A stretch of 64,000 bases of DNA. Source: an uncultured beta proteobacterium (GTDB lineage: Bacteria; Pseudomonadota; Gammaproteobacteria; Burkholderiales; Burkholderiaceae). Positions 37,126 through 45,725 of this stretch are shown piece after piece. Both the position numbers and the translations under genes were made by a program. The notes under the pieces are model-generated. The model worked only from the letters and a program-made list of their open reading frames with translations, had not been told where the DNA came from and did no database searches. Every line of letters starts with the position of its first letter. Positions within the stretch are counted from its first letter, which is position 1. Location of the stretch: NCBI GenBank assembly GCA_903944725.1, contig CAJASX010000065.1:22431-86430 (forward strand), given 5' to 3'.

Positions 37126-39699
37126 ATGCCATCAATTCGTCGATTCGTGCCAAACAATTTAATCCCACACAGTTGGCTAGCAAAAGTGCGGGCCTCACGC
37201 ATCGTCTTGACACCCCTGTTAGCAATTATTATTTTTACCTTGGCAATGGGAATTATTTTAGGTGCGCTGCAAATGCAAGAGCGCTCGCAGCAAGAAAATG
37301 CGCTTTTTAGAGAGCTATCATTTGTTAAGCAACGTATCCAATTACGCTTTTTAACCAACTCGGAAGACTTAGTAGCTATCAGTCAAGATTTAGCCAAAAC
37401 CAGCAATGACCCTGCCACGCAAGCAAAAGTCTTGAAACAGGCCGAAGCTTTTGTCGCCAATAACCACGAAATTAGCCAACTAATCTGGCTCAATGAAAAT
37501 AATCTCCGACAATGGATGATTCCATTGCCATCGCAAGCTGCCGATTGGTTTGACCAATCGCCAAATGCCGACACCATTGAGCGACAATTAAAACGCGCAA
37601 TTATTTTAAGTCGAGAAACTAATCGGCCTGCCTATAGTGAAATTATTCGTCTTCAGTCCAACACCGATCAACCTATTCCGCTAGAGCGACAAACTGTATT
37701 TTGGCAAACTGTGCCCACCACTATTGAAGGTGAAGGTGCGGGTATATTAGCCGTTCTCTACAGTGGACATGGGATTTTGGAATACATCATTCCGACTGAA
37801 TTAAAAAGTCAATATCGCTTTTCATTATTAAATTATTCTGGCAATGTATTGGCAATCTCATCTGATCGTAATACACCCACACGTGCACTGAGTAACGAAA
37901 CAAGCCTTGAGTTTGGAGCCTTTAGTCCAACTTTAATTTTAAAAGTAGATACCTATCCGCCGCCAACTAATCTCACCTTTAGAATGTTGCTTGGCGTTGT
38001 GATTGGTTTAAGTGCATTTGTTATCTGGAGCTTATGGTCTGTCTTAAAACAGATTCAAGCACGCAATAAAATTGAAGCAAATTTAAGGTCAGAAACTAGT
38101 TTTCGTAATGCGATGGAAGATTCAACCCCTGTCGGTATCCGCGCGCATGATATGAAAAAAAAGATTACCTATGTCAACCGTGCCTTTTGTGAAATGGTGG
38201 GATATGCCCCTGAAGAATTAATTGGCCTAGCGCCCCCATTTCCTTTCTGGCCAGCCGACAAGCATGATCAACTAGGTACTAATATGGAACGCGTTTTGCA
38301 AGAGCAAAATCGTCAATTGATGAAAGCGGGCATTGAAGGAGAAATACAGCATCGTAATGGTGCGCGCCTAAATACCCGCACTTATGCCGCCCCACTTCTA
38401 AATGAAAAAGGTTTACAAACTGGCTGGGTTACTTCCATTACCGATATTTCTGAGCCTAAAAAAATTCGCGAAGAATTAACTGCGACCCAAGAACGCTTTG
38501 TGGCCGTCCTCGAGGGCCTTGATGCATCAGTTTCGGTGGTTTCGGTAGAAACGGGAAAATTATTATTTGCTAATCGTTTTTATCGCCAACGTTTTGGTAA
38601 TACTGAACAAGGACACATTAGTTTAAGTGCCTATGAGATGAATCCGCACGTCATTCATGATATGAAAGACGATAGTATCGATGTATTTGCTGGCTTACCA
38701 GAATCTGAGTTAAATCAGAACACTACAGGTGATTCGCGTGAAGTGCAATTACTTGATGGTGAAAATGCGTGGTATGAAGTACGTGGCCGTTATATTCCAT
38801 GGGTTGATGGTCATTTAGCGCAACTACTTATTGCTACCGACATTACTCTGCGTAAACAAGCTGAAGATTTGGCGCGCCAACAAGAAGAAAAAATGCAATT
38901 TACTAGTCGCCTAACTACGATGGGTGAAATGGCCTCCTCGTTAGCCCATGAATTAAATCAACCGTTATCAGCTATTTCAAATTACTGTATGGGTGTTGCT
39001 AAGCGCTTAAAAACCTATTCCGACGCACACTTAGTAACCGAACTCATGCCAGCCCTAGAAAAAGCCTCTGCCCAAGCATTGCGCGCTGGCACGATCATTC
39101 AACGCATTCGTGATTTTGTAAAGCGCAGTGAACCACAAAGAAAAAACTGTGACATCGGCGAAATTATTGCTAATGCAGTCGATTTAGTTGAAATCGAGGC
39201 TAATCGCCAGCGCTTTTTAATCGTGGCCGAGGTAATTCCCAATTTACCGCGTATTGATCTCGATCCAGTATTAATCGAACAAGTGCTTGTTAATCTTCTT
39301 AAAAATGCCTTAGATAGTCTCCGTGAATCTTATCCATTGCCATCCCGCTGGTCGGCGCCCCCGATAAAAATTAGGGCTGACTTGGAAACTAGCGTATTTC
39401 CAGCAACCCTACGTATTCAGGTATCTGATGCGGGTGCTGGCATTGCTGATGCTGTGATTCAGCGGATGTTTGAGCCCTTTTTTAGCACTAAAGATGATGG
39501 CATGGGGATGGGGCTCAATATCTGCCGCTCTATTATTGAATCTCACCATGGGCGTCTTTGGGCAAAAAACCAGCTAGATGCAGAACATACCCGCCTAGCC
39601 GGCTGCACCTTTACAATCCTATTACCCTTAGAAATATCTGAGAATTTAAGCGAGAACCAAGATGATCCAAAGCAACACCCCGAAAACCAGCCAAGCTGA
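37126..39699 (+). CDS. Membrane sensor histidine kinase with two PAS domains
   Basis: 857 aa. A first transmembrane helix (about 28-46), a periplasmic sensor region of about 240 residues, a second helix (about 287-307), PAS 1 (about 322-445), PAS 2 (about 455-580), HisKA with the phospho-acceptor H608 in SLAHELNQPLSAISNY, and a HATPase domain with the N box VLVNLLKNALDSL and G boxes DAGAGIAD and GMGMGLNICRSI. The kinase core resembles the FixL/DctB/TodS group. Its signal is unknown. It overlaps the response-regulator gene, and its divergence from aceE makes pyruvate or carbon/redox sensing a reasonable guess only. Confidence 0.9.
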   Translation: MPSIRRFVPNNLIPHSWLAKVRASRIVLTPLLAIIIFTLAMGIILGALQMQERSQQENALFRELSFVKQRIQLRFLTNSEDLVAISQDLAKTSNDPATQAKVLKQAEAFVANNHEISQLIWLNENNLRQWMIPLPSQAADWFDQSPNADTIERQLKRAIILSRETNRPAYSEIIRLQSNTDQPIPLERQTVFWQTVPTTIEGEGAGILAVLYSGHGILEYIIPTELKSQYRFSLLNYSGNVLAISSDRNTPTRALSNETSLEFGAFSPTLILKVDTYPPPTNLTFRMLLGVVIGLSAFVIWSLWSVLKQIQARNKIEANLRSETSFRNAMEDSTPVGIRAHDMKKKITYVNRAFCEMVGYAPEELIGLAPPFPFWPADKHDQLGTNMERVLQEQNRQLMKAGIEGEIQHRNGARLNTRTYAAPLLNEKGLQTGWVTSITDISEPKKIREELTATQERFVAVLEGLDASVSVVSVETGKLLFANRFYRQRFGNTEQGHISLSAYEMNPHVIHDMKDDSIDVFAGLPESELNQNTTGDSREVQLLDGENAWYEVRGRYIPWVDGHLAQLLIATDITLRKQAEDLARQQEEKMQFTSRLTTMGEMASSLAHELNQPLSAISNYCMGVAKRLKTYSDAHLVTELMPALEKASAQALRAGTIIQRIRDFVKRSEPQRKNCDIGEIIANAVDLVEIEANRQRFLIVAEVIPNLPRIDLDPVLIEQVLVNLLKNALDSLRESYPLPSRWSAPPIKIRADLETSVFPATLRIQVSDAGAGIADAVIQRMFEPFFSTKDDGMGMGLNICRSIIESHHGRLWAKNQLDAEHTRLAGCTFTILLPLEISENLSENQDDPKQHPENQPS

Positions 39700-40309
39700 G
39701 GTCGTTTACGTCGTTGACGATGATGAAGCAGTTCGCGACTCGCTTACATGGCTATTAGAAAGCAATGGCTATACCGTTCGCTGTCATGCCAGTGCCGAAC
39801 GTTTCTTGCAATCATTACAAAATACCGACAAATCGACTATTTCTTGTGTGATTCTTGATGTACGGATGTCTGGTATGTCTGGCTTGGAATTACAAGAACG
39901 TCTCATTGCAGAAAATTTACCTATGCCGGTTTCCTTTATTACTGGGCATGGCGATGTTTCAATGGCAGTTTCTACGATGAAACGCGGAGCAGTTGATTTT
40001 ATTGAGAAGCCCTTTAAAGAAAATGAACTTTGTAACTTAGTTGAACGTATGTTAATGAAAGCTCGAACAGATTATTCTCAGGCCAGCAATCGCAAAGTTA
40101 CCCAAGGCTTGTTAGGTAAACTAACGGGCCGTGAGCGCCAAGTGCTTGAGCGCATTGTATCTGGGCGTCTCAACAAACAAATTGCCGACGACCTCAGCAT
40201 TTCGATTAAAACCGTTGAAGCCCACCGTGCCAACATTATGGAAAAGCTCAACGTCAGCACCGTCGCCGACCTACTGCGTCTTGCTTTATCCGAAACACAA
40301 TCAAACTAA
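39662..40309 (+). CDS. FixJ/NarL-type response regulator
   Basis: A 215-aa two-domain regulator: receiver domain with acidic pocket VVDDDEAVRDS, phospho-acceptor D66 in ILDVRMSG and the lysine in FIEKPFKE; then a LuxR-type helix-turn-helix (LTGRERQVLERIVSGRLNKQIADDL, ISIKTVEAHRANIMEKL). It overlaps the kinase gene by 38 bp in another frame, an unusually long overlap, yet no later in-frame Met allows a complete receiver domain. It is the cognate partner of the kinase. Confidence 0.94.
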   Translation: MIQSNTPKTSQAEVVYVVDDDEAVRDSLTWLLESNGYTVRCHASAERFLQSLQNTDKSTISCVILDVRMSGMSGLELQERLIAENLPMPVSFITGHGDVSMAVSTMKRGAVDFIEKPFKENELCNLVERMLMKARTDYSQASNRKVTQGLLGKLTGRERQVLERIVSGRLNKQIADDLSISIKTVEAHRANIMEKLNVSTVADLLRLALSETQSN

Positions 40310-40369
40310 TCGAGCGATAAATAACTGGTAAACTGGTTTTTTGTCTCAACTTCAATCAGCGAGTATCAG

Positions 40370-41227
40370 ATGCCAGCCCAGTTAATCGATGGAAATGTTT
40401 TATCAAAGAAGCTTCGTGCTGAAATCACTGCGCGTGCAGCGATCGTTACCGCCAAAGGCCTCCGCCCAGGATTAGCAGTGATCCTAGTAGGCGAAAATGC
40501 TGCCAGCCAAGTCTATGTTAGAAATAAAGTCAAAGCCTGCGAGGAAGCTGGCTTTCATTCAGTCTTAGAGCGCTATACAACAGAGATGGCAGAAGAAGAA
40601 CTGCTAGCGCGTATTGCAACCTTAAATGCAGATCCATCTATTCAGGGCATCTTGGTGCAACTACCATTACCCGAGCAAATTGATGCAAAGCGCGTACTCG
40701 AAGCTATCGCCCCACAAAAAGATGTTGATGGCTTTCATATTGCCAACGCTGGCGCCTTAATGGTTGGAGCACCTGAATTTATCCCCTGCACGCCATACGG
40801 TTGCATGAAGATGTTAGAGAGTATTGAGTACCCTTTACGTGGTGCAAAAGCGGTCGTAGTCGGCGCCTCAAATATTGTCGGTAAACCGATGGCAATGTTA
40901 CTTCTGCAAGCTGGTGCTACCGTCACCATTTGTAATAGTAAAACTCGCGATCTTGCCCACCATACCAAAGACGCCGATGTGTTAGTAGTGGCAACAGGTA
41001 AACCTAAAATGATTACTGGCGCTATGATTAAGTCAGGCGCAGTGGTTATTGATGTTGGTATCAATCGCTTGCCAGATGGTAAGTTATGTGGCGATGTCGA
41101 CTTTGATTCAGCCAAATATGTAGCTGGATGGATAACCCCCGTGCCAGGTGGCGTTGGCCCCATGACCATTACGATGCTCTTAATGAATACCTTAGAAGCC
41201 ACCGAAAAAGCAATTAAATTGTCCTAA
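40370..41227 (+). CDS. folD: Bifunctional methylenetetrahydrofolate dehydrogenase/cyclohydrolase
   Basis: One-carbon metabolism: interconverts methylene-, methenyl- and 10-formyl-tetrahydrofolate with NADP. Seen: [22 protein letters not shown] with the catalytic lysine, [22 protein letters not shown], the nucleotide-binding [17 protein letters not shown] and the C-terminal [15 protein letters not shown]. The length of 285 aa is standard. The gene precedes prlC by 15 bp. Confidence 0.98.
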   Translation: MPAQLIDGNVLSKKLRAEITARAAIVTAKGLRPGLAVILVGENAASQVYVRNKVKACEEAGFHSVLERYTTEMAEEELLARIATLNADPSIQGILVQLPLPEQIDAKRVLEAIAPQKDVDGFHIANAGALMVGAPEFIPCTPYGCMKMLESIEYPLRGAKAVVVGASNIVGKPMAMLLLQAGATVTICNSKTRDLAHHTKDADVLVVATGKPKMITGAMIKSGAVVIDVGINRLPDGKLCGDVDFDSAKYVAGWITPVPGGVGPMTITMLLMNTLEATEKAIKLS

Positions 41228-41242
41228 AGGAAACTCTAGCAA

Positions 41243-43387
41243 TTGACTACTTTTAGCGATTTAAAAGACAATCCCTTATTCAGTTTTGGTCGTGGCATCG
41301 CTAACTATGCAGATATCAAGCCGAGTGATATCCACCCAGCAATTACCTGCCTTTTGCAAGCTGCTGAAAAGGCCGTAGAGCATGCTCTTGATTGTCAGCA
41401 CATCCCAAACCAAGCACTTACTTGGGATAATTTAATTGAGCCACTCGAAGATGCTACTGAAGCATTAAGCCGCTCGTGGGGAGTAGTGTGCCACCTAAAT
41501 AATGTGGCTGATACTCCCGAATTACGCACAGCCTATGGCGCAATGCTACCCTTAGTTACAGCTTTTTTTAGTAGTCTTGGGCAAAATCTTGCGCTCTATG
41601 AACGCTTTAAAGCACTATCCCAAAGCCCTATTTTCAAAGAGCTAGGGCCTGCACAACAAAAGGTCGTAGAAAATTCGCTCCGCGACTTTCGTTTAGGTGG
41701 CGCCGAGCTAGCTGCCGAAGTAAAACCTCGCTTTGCTGCCATTCAAGATGAGCAGGCGCAATTAAGCAAAGCCTTTTCAGATCACGTACTCGATGCTACC
41801 GATGCTTTTTTTCATCAAGTCCTCAATCGCCAAGAATTACAAGGGCTGCCTGAAGACGTGCTGGCTGCTGCTGCCGATCAAGCTAAACAAAAAGGCTTAA
41901 TTGGTTGGGTTTTTACCTTGCAATACCCATCGTATTTCCCCTTACAACAGTATGCCGAAAATCGTGCGTTGCGCCAATTAATGTGGGAAGCTTATTTAAC
42001 AAGAGCTTCAGAGCTAGGTCCCCAATATGGTAATGGTCAACTCGCTTGGGATAATACCGAAAATATTCTCATGCAACTACGCCTGCGTCACGAGGAAGCG
42101 CAGCTCTTGGGCTATGAAAACTATGCAGCACTCAGTTTAGCTGCCAAAATGGCAGGAAGTGTTGCTGAAGTCGAGAGATTTTTAAATGACATTGCGCAGC
42201 GCGCTAAACCATTTGCAAAAACCGATTGGGCTGAGTTGCAAGATTTTGCAAGCCGCGAATTAAATCTTGGCCTTAATGGTGACAAGCCATTACAGCCATG
42301 GGATATGGCTTTTGCTAGCGAAAAACTTAAGCAAGCGCGCTATGATTTTTCTGAAAATGAAGTGAAGCAATTTTTTCCACTGCCTAAGGTACTAGATGGT
42401 CTGTTTAGCGTTATTCAGGCTTTATTTGGCGTCCAAATTCAAGCAGCGCATTTGCCAATTTGGCACTCCGACGTACAGTCTTTTGCAGTTAATAACGTAG
42501 ATGGAAAAACTATTGCCTATTTTTATCTTGATCCCTATGCCCGCTCGGGAAAACGGGGTGGTGCATGGATGGATGATGCGCGAGGACGCCGTGAATTTCC
42601 TGATGGAACGATTCAAATACCGGTAGCATATTTAGTCTGTAACTTTGCCCCGCCGATAGAGCTTAATGGGATTAAGCGCGAGCCCACGATTACGCATGAA
42701 GATGTCATTACCTTGTTTCACGAGAGTGGGCACGGCATGCATCACTTACTTACCCAGGTAGGTGCGTTGGGTGTATCGGGCATTAATGGAGTTGAGTGGG
42801 ATGCCGTCGAACTACCTAGTCAATTTATGGAAAATTTTTGCTGGGAATGGGAGGTAGTTGAGAAGATGTCGGCTCAGATTGATACCCAAGAGCCGTTACC
42901 CAAGGCTCTATTTGACAAAATGTTGGCGGCAAAAAATTATCACAATGGCTTAAGCACCTTGCGGCAAATTATTCTTTCCCTCACCGATTGGCAATTACAT
43001 GCTAATTTTGATGCTAAAACTGCGAATTATTCTGCCGTCATTCAACTAGCTAGCTCAATTAATGCCAAGCTCTATGTAATTCCACAAGCGCCAATTTCAC
43101 GTTGGCCTAATAGCTTTAGTCACATATTTGCTGGTGGCTATGCCGCTGGTTATTACAGCTACAAATGGGCTGAAGTATTATCGGCTGATGTCTATTCAGC
43201 TTTTGAAGATGCGGCTAAAGTAAATGGCAGTGTACTCGATGCTAAAACAGGAGCCTATTATCGGCAAGAGATATTGGCCGTTGGTGGTAGTCGCCCTGCC
43301 GCCGAATCTTTTAAAGCTTTTCGTGGGCGCGAACCCACCATCGATGCTTTGCTTAAACATGGTGGCTTAAGCACTATAGTTGCTTAA
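41243..43387 (+). CDS. prlC: Oligopeptidase A (M3 metallopeptidase)
   Basis: A 714-aa cytosolic zinc peptidase that degrades short peptides and cleaved signal peptides. The metal site is in TLFHESGHGMHHLL (HExxH; the third ligand is in the VEWDAVELPSQFMENF glutamate segment). The C-terminal block FAGGYAAGYYSYKWAEVLSADVYSAFE is typical. The start is TTG, with AAGGAAA about 11 bases upstream; no ATG occurs before conserved sequence begins, so a non-ATG start is required. Confidence 0.96.
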   Translation: MTTFSDLKDNPLFSFGRGIANYADIKPSDIHPAITCLLQAAEKAVEHALDCQHIPNQALTWDNLIEPLEDATEALSRSWGVVCHLNNVADTPELRTAYGAMLPLVTAFFSSLGQNLALYERFKALSQSPIFKELGPAQQKVVENSLRDFRLGGAELAAEVKPRFAAIQDEQAQLSKAFSDHVLDATDAFFHQVLNRQELQGLPEDVLAAAADQAKQKGLIGWVFTLQYPSYFPLQQYAENRALRQLMWEAYLTRASELGPQYGNGQLAWDNTENILMQLRLRHEEAQLLGYENYAALSLAAKMAGSVAEVERFLNDIAQRAKPFAKTDWAELQDFASRELNLGLNGDKPLQPWDMAFASEKLKQARYDFSENEVKQFFPLPKVLDGLFSVIQALFGVQIQAAHLPIWHSDVQSFAVNNVDGKTIAYFYLDPYARSGKRGGAWMDDARGRREFPDGTIQIPVAYLVCNFAPPIELNGIKREPTITHEDVITLFHESGHGMHHLLTQVGALGVSGINGVEWDAVELPSQFMENFCWEWEVVEKMSAQIDTQEPLPKALFDKMLAAKNYHNGLSTLRQIILSLTDWQLHANFDAKTANYSAVIQLASSINAKLYVIPQAPISRWPNSFSHIFAGGYAAGYYSYKWAEVLSADVYSAFEDAAKVNGSVLDAKTGAYYRQEILAVGGSRPAAESFKAFRGREPTIDALLKHGGLSTIVA

Positions 43388-43438
43388 CTGCTTTGCTTTA
43401 ATAGTTTTTCTGAAAAGTGCTACTTAGAAACTTTAAGA

Positions 43439-44278
43439 CTATGCTTTAGCAATTTCTGCAATTACTGGCGCATGATCAGAAGGCTGCTCCCAAGTTCGGG
43501 GAATTTTATCAATCCAGCTTGCCCGACACAAGCCTTTCAATGACTCGCTCAGCAAAATATGGTCGATCCGCATACCCGCATTGCGTCGAAACCCCATCAT
43601 CCGGTAATCCCACCAACTGAATACTTTTGGAGCTTGTTCAAATAAACGGAATGAGTCAGTTAAACCCAATTGAATCAAGCTACTAAAAGCCGCTCGCTCC
43701 TCAGAAGAAACTAGATTTTGCCCCAACCAAGCTTGTGGATCATGGACGTCACTATCACTAGGAGCAATATTAAAATCTCCTAGTAATGCTAAACGTTCAA
43801 ACTGTTGCAGCTCGGTAGATAGCCATTTCTCCAAAGCATCTAGCCAAGCTAATTTATAAGCAAATTTATCACTCCCTGGCGCTTGGCCGTTAGGAAAGTA
43901 AGCTGAAATTAAACGTAGTGGTGCAATCCCTTTAAAACAAACAGTTGCCGCTAAAATACGTTGTTGTTCATCGGTATTACCAGGAATATTGCGCGTGGGC
44001 TTTAAAAAGCTGGTTTCAAGATTATTAGCAATTGGCGCTAGTGCGTTTTGACGTACCAGAATAGCCACCCCGTTATAGGTTTTCTGTCCTGCCACTAGAC
44101 TTAAATAACCAGCAGCCTCAAGCTCGGCATGAGGGTATTTGTCGTCAGTTAATTTTAATTCTTGTAAACATAAGGCATCAATTGGCGCCTTAGCTTGTTC
44201 TTGCTCTCCCAGCCAACGAATTACCTGCGGCAAGCGCACTTTTAAAGAGTTGACATTCCAAGCAGCAATTCTAATCAT
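43439..44278 (-). CDS. xthA: Exodeoxyribonuclease III
   Basis: A 279-aa EEP-family AP endonuclease/3'-5' exonuclease for base excision repair. Motifs: IAAWNVNSLKVRLPQV, the metal-binding glutamate in LCLQELKL, YNGVAIL, LLGDFNIAP, WWDYRM and the catalytic C-terminal PSDHAPVIAEI. It overlaps the end of ntrC by eight bases, so it is translated from the glnA-ntrB-ntrC transcript or an internal promoter. Confidence 0.96.
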   Translation of the reverse strand: MIRIAAWNVNSLKVRLPQVIRWLGEQEQAKAPIDALCLQELKLTDDKYPHAELEAAGYLSLVAGQKTYNGVAILVRQNALAPIANNLETSFLKPTRNIPGNTDEQQRILAATVCFKGIAPLRLISAYFPNGQAPGSDKFAYKLAWLDALEKWLSTELQQFERLALLGDFNIAPSDSDVHDPQAWLGQNLVSSEERAAFSSLIQLGLTDSFRLFEQAPKVFSWWDYRMMGFRRNAGMRIDHILLSESLKGLCRASWIDKIPRTWEQPSDHAPVIAEIAKA

Positions 44279-45725
44279 TTATATCTAATTCTTGTAGCTT
44301 ACGGGTAATCGTATTACGACCAATGCCAAGTCGCTGAGCAGCCTCAACCCGCCTTCCTCGAGTTACTTCTAGCGCAGCTTTTAATACCGCTTTTTCAAAG
44401 CTCAAAGTTAAGGTATCAAAAACATTTTTCTCGCCGTCTTGTAGCATCTTCACTGCTAAACGCCCTAAAGCTGCATCCCATTCATCACGATTAGAGCGCA
44501 TGCTACTACTTTGCCCTAAAGGTATTTCTAAGTCGATAGTGGCAGAAGATAAGGCGGTCTCAGCAAGAGTCTCACTGGGCAAATCACCAATGCCAATGAT
44601 ATTGGCTGGTGACATCACTGTTAACCAATGACACAAATTTTCAAGTTGCCGTACATTACCAGGAAATGACATCAGGCTCATCTCTTTTAGCACTTCATCC
44701 GATAAGCGTTTAGGCTCTACATTTAATCCGTTGGCGCAAGACAGCATAAAATGGTGCGCTAAAGCAGGAATGTCTTCCGCCCGTTCACGTAAGGCTGGTA
44801 AACGTAGCTGAATCACATTTAAGCGGTGTAATAAATCTTCTCGAAATAAACCTGCAGCCACTCGAGCCTCTAAATTTTGGTGAGTCGCAGCAATAACCCG
44901 TACATTAGCACGAATAGAATCAGTGCCCTCGGCCCGATAAAAATAGCCGTCGGTAAGTACACCTAAAAGACGAGTTTGTAATTCGAAGGGAATTTCACCG
45001 ACCTCATCTATAAATAAAGTACCGCCCTCGGCTTGATCTAATGCGCCACGTTTTAATCCCTTAGTAGCGCCATACCAGGCACGTTCATTACCGAATAACT
45101 CAGCCTCCAATAAGTCCTGAGGAATTGCGGTGATATTTAAAGCCACAAATGGGCCCTTCGCCCGCGCGCTATGCTTATAGATCGCTCGCGCAAACAACTC
45201 TTTGCCGGTACCCGACTCACCAGTAATTAAAACAGTTGCATGAGATTGCGCTAAACGACCAATTGCTCGAAAAATTTCTTGCATAGCAGGCGCCTGGCCA
45301 ATAATTTCTGGTGTATCTTTGCGCCAACTTGCATTATCTTTAGCGCTTACCTTATTGCGCGCACCTTCACTCACTGCACGCTGAATTAATTCGACTGCTT
45401 TTTCAATATCAAAAGGTTTAGTCAAATATTCAAATGCACCGCCTTGAAAAGAAGATACAGCTGAATCGAGATCTGAATAAGCTGTCATAATAATTACTGG
45501 TAAATTAGGGTTACTTATTTTTACCTGCTGCAATAAATCTAAGCCATTGCCACGCGGCATCCGAATGTCTGAAATCAAGACTTCAGGGGTTTCTTTTTCT
45601 AAGGCATCCAAAACATCGTTAGGATTAGAAAAACTACGATGGGGTATATTTTCTCTGGTCAGCGCCTTCTCTAAGACCCAACGAATTGATTGGTCATCGT
45701 CAACAATCCAAACGGGTTTTATCAT
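44271..45725 (-). CDS. ntrC: Nitrogen regulator NtrC-type AAA+ activator with degenerate GAFTGA loop
   Basis: A 484-aa protein: receiver domain (acidic DDD at 9-11, phospho-acceptor D53 in ISDIRMP), AAA+ domain with Walker A GESGTGKE and Walker B GGTLFIDEVGEIP, and a C-terminal Fis-type helix-turn-helix (VEAAQRLGIGRNTITRKLQEL). Upstream ntrB and glnA support the NtrC assignment. The sigma-54 contact loop, GAFTGA in classical NtrC, reads NE-RAWYGAT (residues 213-221); the total length of the segment is conserved and no frameshift is seen. Such changes are expected to weaken or abolish sigma-54 activation, so this protein may work with another sigma factor, or with a co-varied sigma-54. Confidence 0.92.
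   Translation of the reverse strand: MIKPVWIVDDDQSIRWVLEKALTRENIPHRSFSNPNDVLDALEKETPEVLISDIRMPRGNGLDLLQQVKISNPNLPVIIMTAYSDLDSAVSSFQGGAFEYLTKPFDIEKAVELIQRAVSEGARNKVSAKDNASWRKDTPEIIGQAPAMQEIFRAIGRLAQSHATVLITGESGTGKELFARAIYKHSARAKGPFVALNITAIPQDLLEAELFGNERAWYGATKGLKRGALDQAEGGTLFIDEVGEIPFELQTRLLGVLTDGYFYRAEGTDSIRANVRVIAATHQNLEARVAAGLFREDLLHRLNVIQLRLPALRERAEDIPALAHHFMLSCANGLNVEPKRLSDEVLKEMSLMSFPGNVRQLENLCHWLTVMSPANIIGIGDLPSETLAETALSSATIDLEIPLGQSSSMRSNRDEWDAALGRLAVKMLQDGEKNVFDTLTLSFEKAVLKAALEVTRGRRVEAAQRLGIGRNTITRKLQELDIND

Noticed and set aside
45050-45110. Frameshift in ntrC explaining the odd GAFTGA segment
   Set aside because: Residues before (LEAELFGNE) and after (QAEGGTLFIDE) are in the same frame and the segment length equals that of classical NtrC.
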